This document shows positions 57,820 through 64,000 of a stretch of 64,000 nucleotides of DNA, piece by piece. Source of the stretch: VBDM01 sp035519135 (lineage in GTDB: Bacteria; Pseudomonadota; Gammaproteobacteria; Burkholderiales; SG8-39); contig DATIWX010000130.1 of NCBI GenBank assembly GCA_035519135.1, positions 124,001-188,000 on the forward strand, given 5' to 3'. Each line of letters starts with the position of its first letter. The first letter of the stretch is position 1. The notes beneath the pieces are model-generated. The model did no database searches. It had not been told where the DNA came from and saw only the letters and a list, made by a program, of their open reading frames with translations. The position numbers and the translations under genes were made by a program.

Positions 57820-58188
57820 ATGGGTGCAAAGAAAGTCCTTGCGGTTGACGACTCGAGGTCGCTGCGCGAAATGGTGAGCTTCACGTTGCGCGGCGCGGGA
57901 TTCGAGGTCAGGGAGGCCGGCAATGGACAGGAGGCGCTCGACATCGCCAGGCGCGAGACGTTCAGCCTGGTGCTCACCGACCAGAACATGCCGCTGATGG
58001 ACGGACTCACCCTGGTGCGCTCGCTGCGCTCGCTGCCCGCGTATCGCACCGCGCCCATATTGATGCTCACGACGGAATCGGGCGACGACATGAAGCAGAA
58101 GGGGCGCGCCGCCGGTGCCACCGGCTGGATCGTCAAGCCGTTCAACCCCGAGCGGCTGGTGGAGATCGTCAGGAAAGTCACCGGTTGA
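57820..58188 (+). CDS. cheY: CheY-type response regulator (second copy)
   Basis: A 122-residue single receiver domain with AVDDSRSLREMVSFTLRGAG, phospho-acceptor in LTDQNMPLMDGLTL, T in LMLTTESGDDMKQKGRAAGA and K in GWIVKPFNPERL. The DxNMPxMDG and TGWxVKPF features match the CheY copies encoded beside cheA in many proteobacteria. It differs from the first CheY at 13.1 kb and may serve as a phosphate sink or a second motor signal. Confidence 0.93.
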   Translation: MGAKKVLAVDDSRSLREMVSFTLRGAGFEVREAGNGQEALDIARRETFSLVLTDQNMPLMDGLTLVRSLRSLPAYRTAPILMLTTESGDDMKQKGRAAGATGWIVKPFNPERLVEIVRKVTG

Positions 58189-58243
58189 TGGCGGGATCAC
58201 CATCAACGAATCGGAATAGCAGGCACAGGAGCCAAGGCGCGAT

Positions 58244-60424
58244 ATGAGCGTCGACATGAGCGAGTTCTACCAGGTGTTCTTCGAGGAAGCGGGAGAGCTT
58301 CTCGGGAACATGGAGCAGCTGTTGCTCGATCTCGACATCGGCAGCCCGGATGCGGAGAGCCTGGCGGCGGTCTTCCGGGTGGCCCACTCGATCAAGGGCG
58401 GCGCGGCCACTTTCGGATTCGCCGACATGGCCGAGGTCACGCACGTCCTCGAGTCGCTGCTCGACCAGATCCGCAAGGGCGAAAAGCGTCTGCGCCCGGA
58501 GATGATCGACGTGTTTCTCGCGGCCGGAGACGTGCTGAAAGGACAGCTCGCCGGGCACCGCGGCGACGGAAGCCCGGATGCCGCCGCCGCCGCCCGCGTC
58601 TGCGCCCAGCTCAAGGAATTCGTCGCCGCGGCGGATCAAACCGCTCCGTCCTCCCACGGAGCGGCCGCCGTAGCGGCGACCCCCAAGCCCGCTGCATCGC
58701 CGGTGAAACCGGTGAAGAGCTACCGGGTCGAATTTTCCCTCGGCGGCGCTCCCGCGGAAACCGCGAGCCTCCTGGGCCATGTGCTGCGGGGGCTCGAGGG
58801 ATTGGGCGCGCTGCAGCTGGTGAGGGGATCGAAGCAGGGCGGCGAGCTCCATGCCGAGAACGGGAAGACGCGCCAGCTCTTCGACGGGACGCTGTCGACC
58901 GCGGCGAGCGAGGAGGACATCTGGGAAGTGCTGGCCTTCAACCTCGATCCCGCTGCGGTCAAAGTGTCGGCCGGCGCGGCCCCGCAGCCGGCAGCGAACA
59001 AGGGCGTGGCCGAGGAGGGCGAGGACTACGGACTGTTCCAGACGCTCTATGACGCGGTGGTGCCGCCCGAGCCGGCCAAGGCGCCCGCACCGGCGCAGCC
59101 GGCTGCAGCGCCCGCACCGAAGGCGGTCGAGGGGCCGCCGCGCAGCCCGGGACGGCGCACCATCGACGATCCCGAGGTCACGGTGGCGAAGGCCGGGCGC
59201 CGCGACAACGACAAGGTCGCAGTCAGCGCGAGCGGCGGCGGCGACGCGACCTCGATTCGCGTCAACATCGAGAAGGTCGATCACCTCATCAATCTCGTCG
59301 GCGAGCTGGTGATCGCCCAGGCGATGCTCGCGCAGACCGCTTCCAAGGTCGACCCGGTCACGGGCGAGGCCCTGATGCAGAACATGACGCAGCTCGAGCG
59401 CAACATGCGCGATCTCCAGGAAGGCGTCATGTCGATCCGCATGATGCCCATCGGCTTCGTGTTCAGCCGATTTCCCAGGGTGGTCCGCGATCTCGCCGCC
59501 AAGCTGAACAAGCAGGTCGAGCTGAAGACGACCGGCGAGGGCACCGAGCTCGACAAGGGCCTGATCGAGAAGATCAGCGATCCGCTCACTCACCTGGTTC
59601 GCAACAGCCTCGACCACGGCGTCGAGCTGCCGCAGGCGCGCGTCGCGAGGGGCAAGCCCGAGAAAGGGACCATTACGCTGCGCGCTTTCCACCAGGGCGG
59701 CAGCATCGTGATCGAAGTGAGCGACGACGGCGCCGGCCTGAACCGCGAAAAGATCCTCGCCAAGGCGCGCGAACGCAGGATCGCGGTGAGCGACGCGATG
59801 TCGGATCAGGAGGTGTGGCAGCTGATCTTCGAGGCGGGCTTTTCCACCGCGGACGTGGTGACCGACGTATCCGGACGCGGCGTGGGCATGGACGTGGTCA
59901 AGCGCAACATCCAGGCGCTTGGGGGCTCGGTCGAGATCCAGTCGCAGCTCAACGTGGGGACGACGATGTCGATCCGCGTACCCCTGACGCTCGCCATCCT
60001 CGACGGGATGTCGATCGCCGTCGGCGGGGAGACCTTCATCGTCCCGCTCACCGCCATAGTCGAATCGCTCAGGCCGCGGCGCGGCGAGATCGAAAGCGTC
60101 CAGGGTATGGGCGAGGTGGTGCGCGTGCGCGGCGAGTTCCTGCCGATCGTGCGCCTGCACGAAGTATTCGGCATCCGCTCGCGCATCAAGGACATCGAGC
60201 AGGGCCTGTTCATGATCCTCGAGGCGGACGGCGGGAAGAAAGCGGTCCTGGTGGACGAGCTGCTCGGCCAGCATCAGGTCGTGATCAAGAGCCTGGAAAC
60301 CAACTACCGCAAGACCCCGGGTGTCTCCGGCGCGACCATCATGGGCGACGGCCGCGTCGCGCTGATCCTCGACGTCGCCTCCATCCTCCGCATGCCGGTG
60401 CGCGCGCTTCGCGTTGCGGCATGA
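58244..60424 (+). CDS. cheA: Chemotaxis histidine kinase CheA
   Basis: A 726-residue kinase with all five parts: P1 (Hpt) with the phosphorylated H48 in VAHSIKGGAATFGF; a P2-like domain (about 158-255); the P3 dimerisation helices (about 325-395); P4 with HLVRNSLDHGVE, DDGAGL and GRGVGMDVVK; and a CheW-like P5 (about 575-720). It phosphorylates CheY and, if present, CheB. cheR and cheB are not within the window and may lie beyond its end. Confidence 0.97.
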   Translation: MSVDMSEFYQVFFEEAGELLGNMEQLLLDLDIGSPDAESLAAVFRVAHSIKGGAATFGFADMAEVTHVLESLLDQIRKGEKRLRPEMIDVFLAAGDVLKGQLAGHRGDGSPDAAAAARVCAQLKEFVAAADQTAPSSHGAAAVAATPKPAASPVKPVKSYRVEFSLGGAPAETASLLGHVLRGLEGLGALQLVRGSKQGGELHAENGKTRQLFDGTLSTAASEEDIWEVLAFNLDPAAVKVSAGAAPQPAANKGVAEEGEDYGLFQTLYDAVVPPEPAKAPAPAQPAAAPAPKAVEGPPRSPGRRTIDDPEVTVAKAGRRDNDKVAVSASGGGDATSIRVNIEKVDHLINLVGELVIAQAMLAQTASKVDPVTGEALMQNMTQLERNMRDLQEGVMSIRMMPIGFVFSRFPRVVRDLAAKLNKQVELKTTGEGTELDKGLIEKISDPLTHLVRNSLDHGVELPQARVARGKPEKGTITLRAFHQGGSIVIEVSDDGAGLNREKILAKARERRIAVSDAMSDQEVWQLIFEAGFSTADVVTDVSGRGVGMDVVKRNIQALGGSVEIQSQLNVGTTMSIRVPLTLAILDGMSIAVGGETFIVPLTAIVESLRPRRGEIESVQGMGEVVRVRGEFLPIVRLHEVFGIRSRIKDIEQGLFMILEADGGKKAVLVDELLGQHQVVIKSLETNYRKTPGVSGATIMGDGRVALILDVASILRMPVRALRVAA

Positions 60425-60459
60425 CTTGAGCCGATACAGCCAATCAGAGGAAACAAACC

Positions 60460-60972
60460 ATGGCACAAGCCCTCCAGCAAGTAAGCTCTCCCACTGGCCC
60501 GCTCGCCGCGGTCGGGACGGATCGCCACGAATTCCTGACCTTCGCCCTGGGACGCGAGGCCTATGGAATCGAGATCCTCAAGGTCCAGGAGATCCGCGGC
60601 TACGAGGCGGTGACCACGATCCCGAACGCGCCGCCTTTCCTGAAGGGCGTCATCAACTTGCGCGGCACGATCGTGCCGATCGTCGATCTGCGCATCAAGC
60701 TCAACTTCCCGAACATCGAGTACACCAAGTTCACCGTGGTGATCATTCTCAACGTCGCGGGCCGCGTGATCGGCGTGGTCGTGGACAGCGTTTCCGACGT
60801 GCTCGCGCTCATGCCCGACCAGATCAAGCCGGCACCCGCCTTCTCGGGCGCCTTCGACACCGAGTACATCCTGGGGATGGCGACGGTGGACAGCCGCACC
60901 CTGATCCTAATCGACATCGAGAAGCTGATGGGGAGCCAGGACATGGGACTGATGGACAAGTCGGTTCAGTAG
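60460..60972 (+). CDS. cheW: Chemotaxis coupling protein CheW
   Basis: A 170-residue CheW with LTFALGREAYGIEILKVQEI, FLKGVINLRGTIVPIVDLRI and DSVSDVLALMPDQIKPAPAF. It links receptors to CheA. It follows cheA by 35 nt, with an AGAGGAAAC ribosome-binding site. Confidence 0.97.
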   Translation: MAQALQQVSSPTGPLAAVGTDRHEFLTFALGREAYGIEILKVQEIRGYEAVTTIPNAPPFLKGVINLRGTIVPIVDLRIKLNFPNIEYTKFTVVIILNVAGRVIGVVVDSVSDVLALMPDQIKPAPAFSGAFDTEYILGMATVDSRTLILIDIEKLMGSQDMGLMDKSVQ

Positions 60973-61008
60973 CCGCGGATCGGACGCGGCGGAAAAATGG
61001 AGTGAGAC

Positions 61009-63258
61009 ATGAGATTTTCGGATCTTCGAATCGGGGCGAGGCTCACATTGGGCTTCGGCGTGCTGCTGCTGCTGATCGGCGTCGTCGCCGGACTCAGCGC
61101 GTGGAGGCTGGCGGCGCTCGCCGATGTGACGCGGCAACTGGCGACCGTCGACGCGCAGCTCGAGCGGACGATGCTCGGCTGGGTCGGCGAAACGCGCAGC
61201 AACGCCGTGCGCGCGGTCGTGGTCGCGCGCAGCAGCGACGCGGAGCTGGTCAACCTGCTCACCCCGCAGGTCGAAGCGGCGACCAAGCGCATCAACGGGC
61301 TGCAGAAGCAGGTCGAGGAGCTCATCGTCATTCCCCAAGCCAAGGCCTTGTTCGCAGACATCGGCGAAAGGCGCAAGGCGTACATTTCCGCGCGAAGTGA
61401 CGCGGTGACGGCGCGCAAGGCAGGCAGCGCGGCCGAGGCGGTGAAGATCGTGGACACGCAGATGGTGCCTGCAGTCGAGACCTATCTCGCTGCGATGCAG
61501 AAGCTGGTCGACTTCCAGAAGGAGCACGCTGAACGCACGGCGAAAGAGGCGCAGGACACGGCGGCATCCGCCCAGCGTCTCATCGCAGCAGCGGTCGTTG
61601 CAGCGCTTCTCTTCGGCATCGGCCTGGCCTGGCGGATGACGCGCAGCATTACGCTCCCGGTGTCCCAGGCGCTGACGATGGCGCAAGGGGTGGCGGTAGG
61701 CGACCTGAGCAGGCAGGCGGCGCATCGTTCGCGCGACGAGGTCGGTCAGCTACTCGATGCGATGCGCTCGATGCAGGAGCGACTAAAGAGCTTCGTGGCC
61801 GAGCAGGAGAGGCTGGCCAAGCAGCACGAGGCCGGTGCCGTGAGTGCGCGCATGAAAGCGGAAGAATTCCCCGGGGCGTACGGCGAGATCGGGCAGCAGG
61901 TGAATGCGCTCATCGACGGTCACGTCAAGGTGCAGCAGCGCGTGATGGAGGTGATGGCTCGATACGCCAAGGGCGACTTCAGCGTCGAGATCGAGGCGCT
62001 GCCCGGAGAGCGCGCGGCGGTGAAGCAGGCGCTCGACCAGGTCAAATCGAACCTCCAGAACGTCAACGCCGATTTGATGGTGCTGATCGCGGCGGCCGGA
62101 AAGGGCGAATTCTCGACGCGCGGCGATGCCGAGCGCTATGAATTTGCTTTCCGCGGAATGGTGGAGGGCCTGAACCGGCTGATGGAGATCATCGAGCGGG
62201 CGCTATCGGATCTGGGCGTGGTGCTGGGAGCGCTGGCGCAAGGCGACCTTACGCACCGGGTGACGAGCGACTACCGGGGGATGCTGCTCGAGTTGAAGAA
62301 CAACACCAACGGCACGGTGGACAAGCTCACCGAGATCACCGGGCAGATCAAGGGGGCGGTGGAATCCATCAACGTGGCCTCCAAGGAGATCGCGCAGGGC
62401 AACACCGACCTCTCCAGCCGCACCGAGGAGCAGGCGAGCAGTCTGGAGGAGACGGCCAGCTCGATGGAGGAGCTGACCGGCACGGTCAAGCAGAACGCCG
62501 AGAACGCCAAACAGGCCAATCAGCTGGTGGCCGGAGCGAGCGAAGTGGCGGTGCGCGGGGGCGAGGTGGTCAAGCAGGTGGTGAGCACCATGAGCTCGAT
62601 CAACGAATCGAGCAAGAAGATCGTGGACATCATCAGCGTGATCGACGGAATCGCGTTCCAGACCAACATCCTGGCGTTGAACGCGGCGGTGGAGGCGGCC
62701 CGGGCGGGTGAGCAGGGAAGAGGGTTTGCGGTGGTGGCAACGGAAGTGAGGAACCTGGCGCAGAGGTCCGCTGCGGCAGCCAAGGAGATCAAGGAGCTGA
62801 TCGGGGACTCGGTGGAGAAAGTCGAAGCGGGAACCAAGCTCGTGGATCACGCCGGGAAGACGATGGAGGAGATCGTGACCTCGGTGAAGCGTGTGACCGA
62901 CATCATGAGCGAGATCACGGCGGCCTCGCAGGAGCAGTCGGGCGGGATCGAGCAGGTGAACACGGCGATCACGCAGATGGACGAGGTGACGCAGCAGAAC
63001 GCGGCGCTGGTGGAAGAGGCGGCGGCGGCGGCCGAGAGCCTGGAGGAGCAGGCGCGGAACCTGGCCGAGGCGGTGGCGGTGTTCAAGGTGGCGCAGGGGG
63101 CGGCGGTGTCGCGTCCCGCGCCAGCACCGGCCAAGGTAACCGCGCTGCCGGGAGCGCACAGCGCGGTCAGGCCCACTACACGGATGGCCTCTGCGGCCGC
63201 TCCCAGGGCCACGGCCAAGGCTGCGGTTGCCGCCGAGGACAGATGGGAAGAGTTCTGA
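61009..63258 (+). CDS. Methyl-accepting chemotaxis receptor with repeated HAMP region
   Basis: A 749-residue receptor: membrane helix at about 13-33, a four-helix-bundle periplasmic domain, a second helix at about 196-216, HAMP and a long intervening region with HAMP-like repeats (about 220-440), then the signalling domain with the tip IDGIAFQTNILALNAAVEAA followed by EQGRGFAVVA. The C-terminus is a flexible linker ending in RWEEF, a CheR/CheB-docking pentapeptide like NWETF. It is therefore probably adaptable by methylation. The ligand is unknown. Confidence 0.94.
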   Translation: MRFSDLRIGARLTLGFGVLLLLIGVVAGLSAWRLAALADVTRQLATVDAQLERTMLGWVGETRSNAVRAVVVARSSDAELVNLLTPQVEAATKRINGLQKQVEELIVIPQAKALFADIGERRKAYISARSDAVTARKAGSAAEAVKIVDTQMVPAVETYLAAMQKLVDFQKEHAERTAKEAQDTAASAQRLIAAAVVAALLFGIGLAWRMTRSITLPVSQALTMAQGVAVGDLSRQAAHRSRDEVGQLLDAMRSMQERLKSFVAEQERLAKQHEAGAVSARMKAEEFPGAYGEIGQQVNALIDGHVKVQQRVMEVMARYAKGDFSVEIEALPGERAAVKQALDQVKSNLQNVNADLMVLIAAAGKGEFSTRGDAERYEFAFRGMVEGLNRLMEIIERALSDLGVVLGALAQGDLTHRVTSDYRGMLLELKNNTNGTVDKLTEITGQIKGAVESINVASKEIAQGNTDLSSRTEEQASSLEETASSMEELTGTVKQNAENAKQANQLVAGASEVAVRGGEVVKQVVSTMSSINESSKKIVDIISVIDGIAFQTNILALNAAVEAARAGEQGRGFAVVATEVRNLAQRSAAAAKEIKELIGDSVEKVEAGTKLVDHAGKTMEEIVTSVKRVTDIMSEITAASQEQSGGIEQVNTAITQMDEVTQQNAALVEEAAAAAESLEEQARNLAEAVAVFKVAQGAAVSRPAPAPAKVTALPGAHSAVRPTTRMASAAAPRATAKAAVAAEDRWEEF

Positions 63259-63318
63259 TTCACGTCAATCGAGATGCGCCAGGCAAGACTCTGATTGCGA
63301 AATACGAGAGGCACTGCC

Positions 63319-64000
63319 ATGCAAACCCTATTGGATAGATCAACCCTAGCCCGGAAATTCTCCATCTTCGGCGTGCTCGGGATCGCCCTCCTTGTCGCAC
63401 CGCTCACCATGTACCTCCGTTTGAGCCAGGAAGGGGTCTCGGCCGCCAAGCTGGAGCAGGCCGGGATGGAGCCGGTGAAGAAGTTGATGCGAGTGATCCA
63501 GCTTACCCAGCAGCACCGCGGGCTATCGGCAAACGTGCTGGGCGGCAACAGCGGGTTGGAGCCGCAACGGGCCGCGAAGCAAGCGGAAGCCGACGGCGCG
63601 GTGGAGGCCTTCTCCACGGTGGTCAAAGGCGAAAACAACGCGAAGCTGTCGGGAGCCTGGGTCGCGGCGGTCGGGAACTGGAAGGCGCTCGAGCAGGGCG
63701 TGGCCGGGCGCACGATCAACGGCGCGGAGAGCTATGCAAGACACACCGCGCTCGTCGCCGAGTACCTCGTGGTCGTGGAGCTGGTCGCCGACTATTTCGG
63801 GTTGACGCTCGACCCCGAAGCCGATGGCTATTACTTGATGGCGGCGATGCTGTTCCATCTGCCGCAGCTCACCGAGTCGCTCGGCCAGGCCCGCGCCCGC
63901 GGTTCCCTGTACCTGTCACAGAAGAAGATGACTGTCGATGATCGGGCGTCGCTTGCCGCTCTGGTCGGTCAAGTGAAGATGTTTCACGGCTACATGGACC
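63319..64000 (+). CDS. Chemoreceptor-like sensor, N-terminal part (cut by window end)
   Basis: The frame is open from the ATG at 63319 to the window end, 227 residues. It has a membrane helix (about 14-33) and a helical periplasmic domain containing QLTQQHRGLSANVLGGN (from about residue 62), which resembles the QxxRG motif of the NIT (nitrate/nitrite-sensing) domain. Position right after a receptor gene suggests another methyl-accepting protein, but the output domain is out of view. No FliA promoter is seen in the 60-bp gap. Confidence 0.75.
   Translation, partial: MQTLLDRSTLARKFSIFGVLGIALLVAPLTMYLRLSQEGVSAAKLEQAGMEPVKKLMRVIQLTQQHRGLSANVLGGNSGLEPQRAAKQAEADGAVEAFSTVVKGENNAKLSGAWVAAVGNWKALEQGVAGRTINGAESYARHTALVAEYLVVVELVADYFGLTLDPEADGYYLMAAMLFHLPQLTESLGQARARGSLYLSQKKMTVDDRASLAALVGQVKMFHGYMD

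Noticed and set aside
58178..60466. A 762-codon minus-strand open frame opposite cheA
   Set aside because: cheA has all its domains on the plus strand. The antisense product has the His/Arg/Asp-rich composition of a shadow and no recognisable domain.
63259..63318. A FliA promoter before the last receptor gene
   Set aside because: No TAAAG or CCG-TAA pair with suitable spacing is present. Co-transcription with the preceding receptor is simpler.
1..64000. Mobile elements, CRISPR arrays, tRNA or rRNA genes
   Set aside because: No transposase, integrase, direct-repeat array or RNA-gene signature was seen. The repeats are either coiled-coil coding repeats or short hairpins.

Overview
The window is one almost uninterrupted flagellar and chemotaxis island of a GC-rich, Gram-negative, motile bacterium. 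FlhDC as master regulator combined with FlhF, FlhG, FliA, FlgM, CheZ, two stator sets and LPS-type P and L rings points to a betaproteobacterium (inference from gene content; no rRNA or marker gene is present to fix the genus). I saw no tRNA, rRNA, insertion sequence, phage gene or CRISPR array.

Layout. 0-8 kb: accessory signalling genes, namely a truncated Cache-domain sensor, a degenerate GGDEF protein translationally coupled to a MinD-like ATPase, a response regulator with an EAL domain, a small lipoprotein and a very long tail-anchored coiled-coil protein. 8-14 kb: flhDC after a 387-bp leader, motAB, a methyltransferase, an HDOD protein, cheYZ. 14-22 kb: flhB-flhA-flhF-flhG-fliA-motC-motD as one overlapping operon. 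22-34 kb: flgN-flgM-flgA (minus) diverging from flgBCDEFGHIJ-flgKL (plus). 34-45 kb: a 13-gene minus-strand operon running fliF-G-H-I-J-K-L-M-N-O-P-Q-R, diverging from fliE. 45-52 kb (minus): ycgR, fhlB, a second fliK-like gene, fliT, fliS, fliD, then flaG and flagellin. 52-57 kb (minus): two GGDEF diguanylate cyclases and a regulator/kinase/regulator operon. 57-64 kb (plus): a small CheZ-like protein, cheY, cheA, cheW and two chemoreceptors, the last cut by the window end.

Regulation read from the sequence. Two inverted-repeat sites match the FlhD4C2 box, upstream of flhB and between flgA and flgB, each with a plausible -10 element 19-20 nt downstream. Eleven sites match the FliA (sigma-28) pattern TAAAGTTT, 11-12 nt, GCCGATAA. 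They precede the late flagellar genes (flgM, flgK, fliD, fliC, cheY, the che operon) and also four genes or operons of c-di-GMP-type or two-component signalling proteins. This gives a three-tier cascade (FlhDC, then hook-basal body plus FliA/FlgM, then filament, chemotaxis and c-di-GMP control), with YcgR as the c-di-GMP-responsive motor brake.

Most notable: a 128-residue protein carrying the CheZ FQDLxxQ signature and an acidic C-terminal tail next to CheY; two sigma-28 promoters whose -10 element lies 7 nt from the start codon (probable leaderless mRNAs, including flgK); an FlhB with NPTR in place of the autocleavage motif NPTH; an FlhG whose P-loop lysines are both arginine, beside a second MinD-like protein with an intact P-loop; a flhDC leader that can fold in mutually exclusive ways; and an 863-residue coiled-coil protein of unknown function.
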